Below are positions 44,649-56,879 of a DNA stretch of 64,000 bases, piece after piece (the first letter of the stretch is position 1; every line of letters starts with the position of its first letter). The stretch comes from Euryodendron excelsum (Eukaryota; Streptophyta; Magnoliopsida; Ericales; Pentaphylacaceae). Both the position numbers and the translations under genes were made by a program. Below the pieces are notes generated by a model. The model had not been told where the DNA came from. It worked only from the letters and a program-made list of their open reading frames with translations, and did not search any database. Location: contig CM065392.1 in assembly GCA_033060915.1 (NCBI GenBank), positions 18,134,501 through 18,198,500 of the forward strand, in the 5' to 3' direction.

Positions 44649-46610
44649 AAGACGGTTTCTCTTTCAAAAGTGTACAAGAAAGGGGTGTTCTCACTCACTT
44701 TCTTTCTATCTCCTTTACTTTATGTCTTTAAATTAAAAGTTTGCACTTTAAGTCTAAAAGACCTCCATGTTTTTCATTAAGTAGCGAAATATTAGTTTAT
44801 CCTATTACCTTACATTGCTGTCGTCTTAAATGTCTTTTGGGAATGGTGAATGCTTCGTACACAAGGGGCTTGGTTTATCTTATTAAAGGCCTAACTTGAA
44901 GGGATGATAGCATGAGCTAGCCACTCGCCAAATAATTAGCTTTTTGAAGAGAGAAAGGATAGAGATGAGTAAGGAAACTATCCAAAGGCAACACTTGTAA
45001 TACATCAAAGCTAAGCGATATGTGGCCAGATTATCAAGATGAAGAGGAGCCATCTTTCATTTTCCCATATATAAGAAAAAAAGTGTTTATATTCCCTTTG
45101 CTTAGCATCTAGTGCCTTGCAAAAAGAAAAATATTCCTTGTCAACCTCGATCTAAGACCATTCCCCCCACACTGGGGCAAACAATAACCGAGAACTCTAG
45201 GAATGACATCCATCCTCTATCATGCTGAGGCAATGTTAAAGGCTCTATGGGTCAAGCAACCTAGTTCAAAGTGAAGAGAGGCTCTCATTTTATTTCTCAT
45301 ACAGTAAAAAACAAGCATTGTCAAACCCGTTGAGCCTGTTATGCTTTTTTTCAAAGAAAAGAAACCAACCTAGGATCACCACCCACAATGGGTAAAATTG
45401 AAATGTTAAGGAAAGGAACTGAGAGAAAGAAGTAGTAAAAGTGTTCGTCTCGTCAAAAGAAAAAAGGAAAAAAAAAGAAGAAGAAGAAAGAAAAGCCAAA
45501 AGAAAGAGTTGCCACACAAAAAAAAAAAAAAAAAAACATATTAGAGAAAAGACCCAAAAAAATAATGTCTGTGCAATCTTGAAAAACATATAGAAAAACC
45601 AGAGGTCAAGGGGCAAGTGCAAACGATTCTATTAAAAGGTCAAAAGTTATAAGAAAGGTGAACTCCCTCTGTAAAAGGAGGAAATCTAAAGGTGATCCTA
45701 GGTTACAAAGAAGTCCAGTAGAAATAATAAGTTCGAGCCTTTATCCTTTCTTGTAAAAACCTGAAACCATAGACTACATTATAACCCTACTAAAGTCCAC
45801 TCCGATTGAAAACAGATTGCTTGATCTAAATGAGTCGGATGTGTTGCAGAAGCTCAAAAAAGGTGCTAACCCTGTCGAAAAAAAAAGAAAAAAAAGAGTC
45901 CAAGATGGTACGGATCTAAACCTTACTGAAAGCAACATTAAATTTGAGTCTGTTTATCTCGTTGTTTCAAAAACCCTCATAACCTAGCCTACATTACGGT
46001 CCTAAAACAAAGTCTCCTCAAATTGAAAGAATTGGCCACTTATCGCTCTGCTAAAGGTCGGGTAAGTTGTTGCCAAAGCCCTGAGAGTTAAAAGTTTCAG
46101 CCCAATAATCCTATACACTAACCCCGAGGTAGAGAATCGGAAGTAGTCAAAAGGTTGAGAGAGGTACGAAATGCGATCATCCAATTAAGATAAGGTTGAG
46201 TCGAAGGAGAGGCCAAACACCCGAAAAGGAAGGAGTTACCATTCCAAAGATACTAAGTTTGACAGCACCTCTTGTCATTCCGTTAACTAGAATATTTCTA
46301 TTATGTGCATGCATTTTCTTAAAAAAAATAATTGGCATGAGTTTCGCATACATAGGATATAGCTCCCTGTAGAAACAGAAGTCACTAATATAGTTCAATA
46401 TCAACTCATGTAGTAAATATACAACATTATCATCCATGCATATATATCTGAAAACCATAAATATCTTTGCTTGGCCATGCATTTAACTATCTAAATCATA
46501 AACATCCATCTCTATGCAAAATTTACAAAAATAAAGCTGTTTAACATAAACTAAACACATCTCCAGGATAGGGGCAAAAGAAGATCAGGGTCTACGACAA
46601 GGGGCATCTG
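44649..46610 (+). other. Post-gag spacer of element D, conserved with F
   Basis: No gene seen. The first part (44655-44740, 44830-45190) is clearly conserved with element F 62885-63400, including TTCAAAAGTGTACAAG, GATAGCATG and CCCCCCACACTGGG. A poly-A/AAG-rich stretch at 45455-45540 is low complexity. In autonomous relatives this is where protease and pol would follow. Confidence 0.6.
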
Positions 46611-48459
46611 TCAAAGGTCAAAATCGATATCCTTCAGATTGAAATCTCCAAAACCTAGTTCCGGAGGAGGTGGATAACTACTAGAAGTACCAGCATCCTG
46701 TAAAGAAGACAAAACCAGAATCAGTAAGGCAAAAGCATAACTAAACAATAGCAGAGCGAAAAGAAAAAGGAAGGAAAGGACAACATACCCCGCCACCTCC
46801 CATCTGGGCTAACCGGGACCTCAAGGAAGCCACCTCTACTTGGTACTGATCTTGCTCCATCTTGAAACGGTCCCTCTGGTCTCTCACTGCAGTAAACTCA
46901 GCCTGGGGCATGTATCCCCTGTCACGACGCCACAAGTCAATGACCTCCTGGCCAACAGCGTGTTCGCCGACTACTTCCTTAAACCAAGTGAAGGCACCGA
47001 CAGAATGAGCCCCAAAGTGTGCAGTATAGTTTGTATTCGGAGGAAGCAAGAAATGGACACCCGGCTGGTGCTCCTAATAAGGAATAGGAACCCCCTCCAC
47101 CAAGGCTATAAACATGTACTTTGGTGGATCTCCTGCTGACTTGAACTCCTTATGAAATTGGCGCTAGTGGTGATCCCCCAGGTAGGACTCCCAAGAATCA
47201 TCGCTGAGAAAGGAAGTCCTTGATAAGGACAACGGGACTAAGTAACGCATCGTCTCATAGTGAACTGACCCAATATATAGCCGCCAAGTCACGTCCCTCA
47301 CCTCAATCAACTCCAAGTTTGCCCGTAGCGTCACGAAATCAGTGATCTTTGATCGTTGGGCTACCTGGTCATGAGCCCACCTCATAGCACGAGGATAAAG
47401 GTCATCCTCGATAACCGTGGGGTGACGAATTGGCAAGTACTCATAGCTCCACCAGACAAGAAAATGGCAAAAACCAGTCATGCTACCCCAACAAGAGGAA
47501 GTTTGGACCCGCATCGATCAAAGGAAGCCACTGAAGGAGAAGGATCCCCAATCCAGCTCAGATAAAGCCCCAAGATCAGCTACTATGCTCACCAACCGAA
47601 AGGGCACAAACGACTTGTTGTTGTTGCAGAAGCAGCTGAAGATGATGTATAAAACAAGTAGCCGCCTCATGATGTCTCGCCAGGTAGGTGGTGGCTCAAC
47701 AACAAAGGTATTGTCATCCCGATTGAGCCAGGAGACTAGGAAAGTGGAACGCTCAGGAAGGGGCAAGTCCAACAGAATACATGCGTCAGCCCTATTGACT
47801 GACTGTAAGATGATCCGACGACCGATGAAGGAAAGCCCTGTGATGATTGCCTAGTCCAATGGAGTGGGTCCTAACTCGACACCCAGAAAGTGGAAAATCC
47901 CGGTCTCCTCGAACCATCTCTCAACCAAGGCTAGTACTAGATGTCTATTCAGGTGGCTAGCTTGTAATCCCATGAAGGCCCCAAACCCAATCTCTGCCAA
48001 GAAAGCCTGGTAAGATGGAGCCACCCGCTGCATAGTATTGAAGACCAGATGAACAACCCCTCTAAAAGATGCATGTACACATGAAGGGGGTAAATACTGT
48101 CCCGAGTAGGCGCTGGGATGATAGGTAAGGTCTCCCATCGGTGGAATATCGGGTATCTCCAAATCCCTAAGGTCAGGATCTGTCTGTCTATGTCTGGAGG
48201 AAGCTCTCCCGTACCCAGTCACTTGATCGCCAAGACCCTGTATCTCTTCTTCTGCCTCCATTTCCACCTCAAAAGCTGCCTCAATTGGAGGGAAGGGGTC
48301 GATTGGAGGCCTACTCCCCCACTCTCTCTAGCTAGAAGATGTCTATCCTGTTGATCGCCGACTGCCTTTGGATTAACTAGAACTGTCGACAGAGTCTATC
48401 CGGGCCACCTTCTCGGAGCGGTGTCTCCTCTCATAACCGTCATCGTTTGCGTCTGCCAT
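46611..48459 (-). pseudogene. Antisense spliced gene with plant mobile domain (PMD) in element D
   Basis: Starts MADANDDGYERRHRSEK (ATG 48459-48457). One frame runs 557 codons to 46789 with no frameshift and seven stops, all explicable by single C-to-T or G-to-A changes. The PMD pattern is visible: LNRHLVLALVERWFEETGIF and FLGVELGPTPLD (about 47950-47855), AIITGLSF, LDWGSFSFSGFL (about 47545), WGSMTGFCHFLVWWSYEYLP (about 47440). A coiled-coil-like tail (FKMEQDQYQVEVASLRSRLA) follows. The frame ends at GGG then GTATGT (donor 46788), a 91-nt AT/T-rich intron, and TTCTTTACAG (acceptor 46698), continuing in phase as DAGTSSSYPPPPELGFGDF to TGA at 46611. PMD proteins are plant nuclear or transposon-related factors; the function in this element is unknown. 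Probably a captured host or MuDR-type gene. Confidence 0.72.
46698..46788 (-). other. Intron 2 of the antisense PMD gene
   Basis: 91 nt, GTATGT...TTTACAG, T-rich, phase 0. It joins GGT GGC GGG to GAT GCT GGT without disturbing the frame. Size and composition are normal for a plant intron. Confidence 0.7.
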
Positions 48460-50255
48460 CTTGAAGATCAAGGTAAGAATATGGACATAAGGTAAGTATA
48501 ACTCATGAGAAGTAAGAAAAAGAAGAAAGAGAAAAAATAAAATAAAAAATAAAAAAAAAAAATAAAAATAAAAAAAAAAATAAAAAAATAAAAAGATTTC
48601 AAATGATAAGTCAAAATAAATTTCATATACATTTTGATTTTAAAAGGTCAAGTTTCAAGTCAAAATGAATTTTCTACACATTTTGATTTTAAAAATTCAA
48701 GTCTCAAATCAAAATGAATTTCCAACATATTTTGATTTTAAAAGTCAAGTTTCAAGTCAAAATGAATTTTCTATTCATTTTGATTTCAAATATTTAAGTC
48801 TCAAATCAAAATGAATTTCCTATACATTTTGATTTAAAAAATTCAAATCTCAAATCAAAATGAATTTCCTACACATTTTGATTTTAAAATTTCAGTTTCA
48901 AGTCAAAATGAATTTTCTGTACATTTTGATTTCAAAAATTTCAGTTTCAAATCAAATGAATTTTCTACACATTTTGATTTTAAAATTCCAATTCCAAGTT
49001 AAAATGAATTTTCTACACATTTTAATTTTAAAATTTCAGTTCCAAGTCAAAATGAATTTCCTATATATTTTGATTTTCCAGTTCGAAGTCAAAATGAATT
49101 TCCTATACATTTTTTCTCCAGAGGTTTTCAACTTCAAGTCAATTGAACTTTCTAAACATGTTGCCTTCAAATGTCAGGTCAAAACGAATTTTTTACACGT
49201 TTTGTCAAAAATTCCAAAATGATTTCCAATTTAAAATCGACTTTCAAGTCTCAAAATTTTCTAATCAAAGTTCGTGCCAAGCTTTTACTCTAAAGGAGTT
49301 CTATTCCAATCAAGACTTTCTAAAACTTTCTCCTTCAAAACGTCTTCTTCAAAATTAATTCTTAAAAATTCGTGAGTTTTCAAATCTTCTAAAATTTCTA
49401 TTCCTGAGTTTTCCAAAGTCAAAATCCATTTTTAAATTTTCCAAAACATGTTCTTATTCAAATTTCCATTTTCAAAAGTCTTTCTAAATATTTCTTCCAA
49501 TAGTTTTAAGGCCTCCAAGTTTCTCGGGGGTTTCTCCGCCAAAAAGGCTCTGCCCTCAATGGTTTTCTATCTTTTTCTTTCAAAAAGATTTTGTTCTAAA
49601 ACTTTTCCAACTTTTTCCCTAATTTCAAAAAATTTCGGTAGAGTTCTGCTTAAAAATAGTCTCTACAACACCCACGACATTAACACAAAACACAAACCAT
49701 GCACTTCACAGCATGACAATCATATAGTACCGACACTCGTGCACATTTTTCAAATTTTTAAATTTTTGAAAGACATGTTTTATTTTTCAACAAAACAATG
49801 GTTTTCAAAGTTATCCCAAATTTTCTCAAAATCATTTCAAATGTTTCCTAAAATATTCCTGTAATTTTCTAAATACTAAACTCTAATAATTTCTCAATTT
49901 TTTCTATTTTTCTAAGTTTTTTTTTTTCTATTTTTCAAAAAATAAAAAATTCAAAAATCTTTCAAAAAAATCACGAAACTTTACATGGCTGTTAAACACA
50001 TTTTTTTAAGGCACATGATATAAAAATCTAGCTAGAAAACTCAATACCCAAAGCTGTAGAGACAATCCCCCAATTCTTGTAGAAACCCTCTCTACATAAA
50101 CACGTAAAATCACTCAAATTCAATGAAACAAGCACCAAAATGTAAAAATAAACTCACCAAAAGTGTACAAAACATATCAAAACATCAATTTTCATTGTTC
50201 ACATGACTCAAGCAGAATTCTACGCATCAAAATCAACATAGAATAAAAAACTCAC
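48460..50255 (-). other. Putative intron 1 of the antisense gene
   Basis: Between the exon-1 donor (GT 50255-50254) and the start-codon exon. Holds a pure A/T low-complexity run (48536-48600), a 49-bp tandem array (48605-49170) and pyrimidine-rich sequence shared with E. No clear acceptor immediately before ATG in D (sequence TTGATCTTCAAG), whereas E has a good TTTTCCAG at the equivalent place. Confidence 0.45.
48605..49170. repeat. About 49-bp tandem repeat in element D
   Basis: Units of the form CAAATCAAAATGAATTTYCT then ACACATTTTGATTTTAAAA start about every 48-50 bp (48661, 48710, 48758 and so on), around eleven copies. Each holds the near-palindrome CAAAATGAAT..ATTTTG. The apparent 120-residue repeat protein over it is an artefact. 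Confidence 0.85.
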
Positions 50256-50540
50256 CTCTTAGAGTTCTCCGGTGACAGTGTCTACTTTCTGTAGCCCTTA
50301 GCAGTCCCTCGGAAGTACTCCCTCAATGTCCAAGTCATTTCCTGGCAAAAGCTTATGTACTCGTAGAAAATCTCACAATCCCGTGAATGTTTGAACCAAA
50401 TTTTTTTTCTGGTTTTAATTCCAGACCTGGCGCCACTGCTGGTAACTTTAAGCTTGGCGCCCGCCAGTGTCAAATTCCGGGAAGCTTGGCCTTTTTCCCG
50501 CCAAAACTCGATTTCAAACGCCTTTTGGGCCAAATCTTCA
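50256..50540 (-). other. Antisense accessory-gene first exon, copy in element D
   Basis: Minus strand ends GAGAACTCTAAGAG then GTGAGTTTTTT (donor GT at 50255-50254). Same layout as E and B. An 83-codon open frame lies within it (50533-50282) but its sequence is not conserved in E or B. The left and right limits of transcription are unknown. Confidence 0.5.
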
Positions 50541-50649
50541 TTTTTAAACTCCAGTTTTCAAAAATATTCAAAGTCCGTCCCTCTGACCGCGTCACGGTCA
50601 AAATGGGACTCTTACTCTTTTGTTTTCTGTCTTCGACAAGCAATGACAG

Positions 50650-50664
50650 AAAAAGAGGAACAGC
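50650..50664 (+). promoter_or_regulatory. Element D polypurine tract
   Basis: AAAAAGAGGAACAGC directly before the 3' LTR start TGCAAACACTCC (50665). Confidence 0.78.
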
Positions 50665-52152
50665 TGCAAACACTCCATTTTTGCTTTGTCGGTAGTCTCC
50701 AGTCCGTCCAAACTTGTATTCAAGTCAATATAGACATATTCTAGTTCAAACTAGTTTTCTAGATAGAATCTAGTCAATCGATCGCTTCGAGGGCCCATTG
50801 GGCCCAAATGAAGGCAAAATGACCAAAATGCCCTTTGGGCATTATTTGGTCCAATTGCAGTGGGCATGTCTTCTCGAATATGGTAAGTCCCCTTTTCGAT
50901 CTCAATTCCAGTTCAAATCCAATTTCAGTCTAATCCCAGTCCAGTTCCAGTTCAAATCAAGTCCGACACGCCTTTTGAGAAAGTTAATCCCTTAAGGTAG
51001 TAAGTCAATCTAGTCCAGCACATTTTTCAAAAATTTTTTTTGAAATGATAAGTCCCTTGAAACCTGTCATTTGGGACGAGACCCCAAGTCCCTGGGATGG
51101 TAGAACGGTCCACCTTTGGCGCCTGCTAGCCCACTAATGAAGAAGTCAGTTTTGGCACGCCTTTCGAGAAAGTTGATTCCTTAGGCGATAAGTCCACCTA
51201 GCAGCTTCCCGAGATCAGGCAGTCTCTGGAATGATCGCGAACCGTTAGAATAATGGAAGTACTCGTAAACATCGCAACCGTTAGAATGGTGAAAGCACTC
51301 GTAAATAGGTCGACATTGGGAATTGCTAACAAACCCCTATGTCACGGGACCACCGTCAGAGTGACGGAAACACTTAAAACTTAGGTTAATACTAGTGCCT
51401 GTTAGCCCACTCCGGTAAAAAATGACCAAACTGCCCTTAAGGCTTTCCAGCACGTTTCTTAAGAAAGTACATAAGTTCTTAGAATGGTTATTCCATCCTT
51501 CCAGGATCGTCCCAAAGATGATCTGACATGTTTAAGTGCCTTCCAATCGGTTTCGGGCCAATTTCGAGACCCTTTGGCCAAAATGACCATTTTGCCCTTA
51601 GGCATCTTGGCGTCTTGGGAATCACACCGACTCTAGGTGTCAAACTAGTAACCTCTCGGGGATGCTTCTGATAGTATCCCCAGCCTTCCGATGCATTTCT
51701 GGATCATTCCGAGTTAGTTTTGGTAAACCTAATGCAAAATGACCGTTTTGCCCCTAGTGGGCTGGTTGCCTTTTCTAACTACGCCGGCTTTGGGTATCAA
51801 ACCAGTAACCTCTTAGAACATTCTAGGTAATGTTTCCAAGCCTTGAGCCTTCTTCTGGGATATTCCAAGTCCATCCCGACAGCTTTCTGGCCCGATTGAC
51901 CATTTTGCCCTTAATGGTCCGTCAATCGTTCCAATAAATCTTAACATCATTTTTCAAGTCTACTACTCTTAAGACACTATTCTAAGGGCTCTAGTCCCTT
52001 TTCGGCCCTTCGAGCCATTTTCGACCCTTTAAATCATTTCGGGATCTTCTGGAGTCACTCTTAGTGAAGCCAGGCTAAAAATTGCTTGGTAGTCACTAGT
52101 ACAAACACTTAAATCTTTGAAAGATACGTTGCCAGCCGACCTTAAAAGTTTC
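50665..52152 (+). repeat. Element D 3' LTR, first part (U3)
   Basis: Begins TGCAAACACTCCATTTTTGC, collinear with 36907-38395 of the 5' LTR. Interrupted by solo LTR C; the last bases GTTTC (52148-52152) are C's target-site copy. Confidence 0.93.
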
Positions 52153-53147
52153 TGTAAGCACCCCATTTTTGCCCGCTTGGTAATTTCCGGCCCAACCGGG
52201 ACCGATTTCCAACATCACAACACATGCAAGCTCAAGATGAGTCTTTCAATCTCCAATCCAACCAACTGGTCGCTTCTCGGGTCCACAAGGACCTGCTGGA
52301 GCCATAAGCACCATTATTCCGGACACTTTTCCGGACCAGGTGGTCCCGGGAACCAGTGTTATCCAGGTAGCTTCCCGAGATCGGACGATCTCGGGGACCA
52401 ACACCTCATCAAATTCCAGACGGTTCATTTCTGGTGCCTGCTAGCCCGCTAATGTAGAATGTCAGTCATTCGGTAGTTCTCAGGGACCAGGCGTTCTCGG
52501 AGACCAACACCACCCTTCCAGGTAACTTTCTAGGACCAGGTGTTCTCAAGAACCAACACCACCCTACAGGTAGCTCTCTAAGACCAGGCGTTCTTAGAGA
52601 CCAACACCGCACAGGTAGTTTTTCGAGACCGGGCGGTCTCGAGAACCAACACCTAGGTCAACACCGGCGCTTGCTAGCCCGAGTTGGTGAAAAATGACCA
52701 AGTCTGCCCCTTGGACCTCCAGGCACGTTTTGGGAAAGTTCAAAATCCCTCAAAATGATAATTCCATCCTTTCATAATGTTTTCTAACCATCGGGTGTCC
52801 CCCGCACGCCATTTGGTCCAAATTCGGTCCTATTCCGGCTCACTCTAGTCAAAATGACCATTTTGCCCCTAAACGACTCAGCACGGCACGAACCCCGCTG
52901 AACGGTGACAAACTCTCTCAGAACCATCCCTGAATAGCCCCACACGCCTAACACAATATACCGGACCATTCCTGACCATTTCCAGCCAACTCTGGTCAAA
53001 ATGACCGTTTTGCCCTTGGAAGCCCAAAAAACACCCCGAAACAGCACCAGCCTTGGGATTTTGAGCAAAGGGTTTCACCACACGCCTTTGTTTAACCTAA
53101 GGAACACCCTATGACACTAAGCTCACATGACTCGATAAAAGTTCCCT

Positions 53148-53590
53148 GGAGCGTCTCGCAGACGCTCCGCTTAAATTGTCTTTTCTCCTAATTCCCTGAT
53201 TATATCGCATTGTCAACCGACTTGAGAAATGCGTAAATCAGGGAATTCTCGAAAGCTCGTCCATAGATCTTTCCACTGATACAGTTCGATCGGATGGATC
53301 ACTTCCCAAAGCCCTCTATCGTACGGTGCAAAAACTATAACTTTCAGCAACCCCTGGAGCGTCTCGCAGACGCTCCGCCAAGGTTGACTTTTTCTCCGAT
53401 TCCCTGATCAAAACGCACCGTCAAACGACTTGAGAAATGCGTAAATTTGGGAATTCCGAAAAGTATTTCCAGAGTACTTTCCATCGGAACGGTCCGATCG
53501 GATAGATCGCTTCTCGAAGGCCTCGATCACATCAAACGAAAACAGCCACTTTCAAACACACATGGAGCGTATCACAGACGCTCAACAAAA
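53148..53590 (+). repeat. 208-bp tandem repeat with strong palindrome in LTR C
   Basis: A 21-nt inverted repeat with 9-bp arms GGAGCGTCT / AGACGCTCC and CGC centre occurs at 53148-53168 and 53356-53376, and in decayed form at 53564-53584, exactly 208 bp apart. Between them lie ATTCCCTGAT, GACTTGAGAAATGCGTAAAT and a GATCGGAT stretch, also repeated. Confidence 0.88.
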
Positions 53591-53887
53591 GTGTCCTTTT
53601 TGGCATGCTTCCCAAGACGATATCCCACGCTTCTAAACATAATTCAAACTCTTCAAAAACATGAAAGTTCATCGGATGCACTAGGAGAACATCCCAAGTG
53701 CGATCGATTCCCCTGGAACCTTTCCGGTTGGCCCAATTATCGAGGCAAAGTTTGGGCGAATCTTCCCGGTGGTGGAGTGTATGCTACATGCGCTCGACTT
53801 TTGTTCAGATCAACCGAATTTCAATTAACGGTCGAGATTTAACCAATACATAGGGTGCCACATGTTATTGTGGCAATGGAACAGTAC

Positions 53888-53950
53888 CTGCGCATGTCCT
53901 ACATGCGCATGGCTAAAGTTTGGCCATGCGCATGCAGCACATGTGCATGG
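53888..53950 (+). promoter_or_regulatory. ATGCGCAT palindromes upstream of TATA in LTR C
   Basis: CTGCGCATGTCCTACATGCG, then GCCATGCGCATGCAGCACAT, 20-80 bp before TATAAATA (53967). Occupies the place where the other LTRs have GGCGCC-type palindromes. Promoter role is inference. Confidence 0.5.
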
Positions 53951-55388
53951 TCTGTGCCAGATTGCCTATAAATAGAGGCCTCCCCCCTTGCATATTCCAG
54001 GTCCGAAAGTGATACGAAACTCTGCTGAAATCACTCCAGAAACTCGAATCTCTATATATATTCCTCCCCTCCAACACTTAGGTTAGATTCTACCTCTCTT
54101 AAGCCTATACACTCCATACACAAAGCCTTATACACACTTATACACTCCACTCAAGCCTCTCAAGCCTTCTTGAAATCACTCAAGCTCCAATCAAGACATC
54201 CATTGAAGATTACAAGAGTGTTGAAGGCAAAAGGTGGTATCCCTTTTATATTTGTGCTCTTCCCCACTCTTTTCTTCTCCCTTCTAGCCTACTTAGGCTA
54301 TTCTCTATTTTAATCCCCATCTTCAACCCCCCTTTCTTGCATGCTTTAGCCAAGAGGGCTCCTAGATCATGCCTAGAGGAAAGCAAGCGAGAGCCACCGT
54401 GTAGGGGGACCTCTCACTAGCCTACTTTAAGATGGTATGACCTAAGAGCCCCTTGTTTGTATGGTGAAGCCTAAAAACCTTGCATGTGAATCATGACCCT
54501 TTGTATATTATTATTTTTATCATGTCTTGTATGCTTGGCTTCATTTTATGTTTATTGCCATATCCCACAATGCTTGCATTGTTCTTAATTTCATGACATT
54601 TTCAAGTTCTACATGTCCTTAAAAAATTGTTCCAAGAGTTGGCCCCTTGAAGTTTAGGATGAGACTTTAGGAATCATGCCTTAGAAAATCCCTTACAACC
54701 CCCTAATTCATATTTTTGCACCATTGTATTTCAACTTGCATAAAAGTTACTTTCAAGCTCTCTAAATTTTCAAGGTTTCCATTCTCTCAAATTTAGTGGT
54801 TAAAATGGCCCCATGGAACCCTCTCTTGAGTGGTCTCCCTTTATATTGGCCATAGGACCCCTAAATTGTTAGAATGGTCCCCTTTTCTCCTTATGATCGC
54901 CCAAAAACTGATGTTCAAATCCTTTGATTTTTATGGTCTCCATTCTCTCAAGTTTAGTGGTTGGAATGGCCCCATGGAACCCTCTCACGAGTGGTCCCCC
55001 TTTATAATGGCCATATGAACCCTCTCTTGATGGAATGGTCCTCTTGAAAAATGGTTTTCAAAAATCCTTCCCCAAAGATGATTTCAAAAATGCATTCTCT
55101 CCATCTTTGCATCAAAAATGATTTTCCAAAAATTGTCCTCATCATGTTGAATTTTAATCCCTTCACTCTTGTCAAGATAAAAGTTATAATGGCCATGAGG
55201 AAACCTTCCTTAGAATGGTCTCCAAGCACCACCCATACAAACCATACTCTTGACTAGAGTCAAAATTTTCATGGAAATGATCTTTAAAGAGATGGCATAC
55301 TAAAGTCCATGGCATAATATGTTTGGTTCTCCAAAACATTTTCCAAAAAATGCACCAAACTACATTTCAAATCATCTTTCAATCCAAC

Positions 55389-55640
55389 CCTAGGTTAACT
55401 TGACCCTAGTTACTTGACCCTAGGTTAACTTGACCCTAGTTACTTGATCCTAGGTTAACTGGACCCTAGTTACCTAACCCTAGATTAACTTGACCCTAGT
55501 TACTTGACCCTAGGTTAACTTGACCCTAGTTACTTGACCCTAGTTACTTGGCCCTAAGTTAACTTGACCCTAGTTACCTAACCCTAGGTTAACTTGACCC
55601 TAGTTACTTAACCCTAGGTAAACTTAACCCTAGTTAGTTA
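55389..55640 (+). repeat. 30-bp CCCTAG minisatellite in LTR C
   Basis: Repeats of CCCTAGGTTAACTTGACCCT plus AGTTACTTGA, period 30 (TAGGTTAACT at 55391, 55421, 55451, 55511), decaying at both ends. Two 15-bp halves differ only slightly. Not telomeric. Confidence 0.85.
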
Positions 55641-55887
55641 ACCCTTAGTCTTTTTAACCTTAGGTTCCCCCTAACCCTAGGCTAACCCAACCAAGGTTAA
55701 TACACTTCAAGGTTCCAACTCTTGAACCCTTTTTCAAATGATCATTCAAAATTTCCAATTACCCTCCTAACCTATTCTTCCAAAACCTCCTACCCCTATG
55801 ATTTCAAAAACCCAACTCTATATACTCTTCTCATGTTCCTACACTCCATCTTCAAGACCTTTCCAAGGATGTCTCCAAAAGTTACAA

Positions 55888-55930
55888 ACCTAAGGTATTC
55901 CTAGCCCTCTCATGGTTAGGGATTCTAAGG
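55888..55930 (+). other. Long hairpin in R-U5 (LTR C)
   Basis: CTAAGG..CCTAGCC / GGTTAGGGATTCTAAGG arms around CTCTCAT; the arms contain a one-base bulge. Only one clear copy. Confidence 0.5.
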
Positions 55931-56323
55931 ACAAGTGATAAATCAAGAACAACCTCTTAGGTTGTCCATGTTAGGATTCCAAACACACCATTTTCAAAGA
56001 CCACTTTCAAAAACTAATCCCTACAAACACTCCAAAGTCACGCCTCCAAGGTTTCCGAAACAAGGCTTCAAAAACACTCCCAAGTTCTCTTGAGACATGC
56101 CAAAGTATTTTTCCAAAACTCTCTCAAGTTGATCCAAAAACATTTTCAAGAAACACTCCACCATCCAATTTCAAGTCAAAACTTCCAAGGCCTCCAAGTG
56201 TCTTAAACTTTTTCAAGACCACAAAGGGTCTTCAACTTCCAAAGACCTCAATGTGTCTTAAATTTCTTCCAAGACCTCAATGTGTCTTCAAGCTTTCTAA
56301 AGGCCCTAATGCGCCTATTGTCC

Positions 56324-56401
56324 ATCGGACTCTTGCCCGAACTACGAATGACCTGATTCTCGCCAAATGAGATACGTAGGCAATCTAAAATGGTGTGGTC
56401 A
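56324..56401 (+). other. Conserved double-hairpin block (LTR C)
   Basis: CGGAC-TCTT-GCCCG with one mismatch, then GATACGTAGGCAA and a weak second stem ending GTGTGGTCA. Recognisable although C's surroundings are unrelated. Confidence 0.55.
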
Positions 56402-56879
56402 TAAATTCTATGTCAACCCCAATCCCTTTTTTGAAAATTCTAATCAATCCAAAGTTTCTATTCTAAACTCTTCCAAAACTCCTATCATTTTCAAACTTTT
56501 TTCAAAAACTTGCATCATGCATCATTCATCCGAAAAGAGATGATTAAACCCCGTTTTCAAAGTTCTAAAGTGGATATTAAGTGGACAATGGTAACCGGTT
56601 ATTCTAGTGAGTGAATCAAGGGTGATTAAATATGTAGGTATCGAAAGGGCGGGGTAGGGTGATGATCTTAGGATATTTTCTCTACACGTAACCAACCCCC
56701 GAACCTTAGATTTCTGTTTTTAAAATACCAAAATGGAGTTATTTTCAAAAAGGGCTTAAACATTCCAAAAGGTTGCCAAACAACCTATTTTCCTAAAAAA
56801 CCCTCTCTTGAGGGAGATTTCAAAAACCTTTTTCAAAACCCTAAGTTTAATCTTCAGATTAACGCTTAGTTTTAGGTGC

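Noticed and set aside
48860..49222. Open frame of 120 residues with MNFL..I-type repeats
   Set aside because: Product of the 49-bp AT-rich tandem array; it lies in the putative antisense intron and has no conserved copy.
55389..55640. CCCTAG-rich repeats as interstitial telomere
   Set aside because: The unit is 30 bp with TTAACTTGACC spacers, not TTTAGGG, and it lies inside a solo LTR with a perfect target-site duplication.
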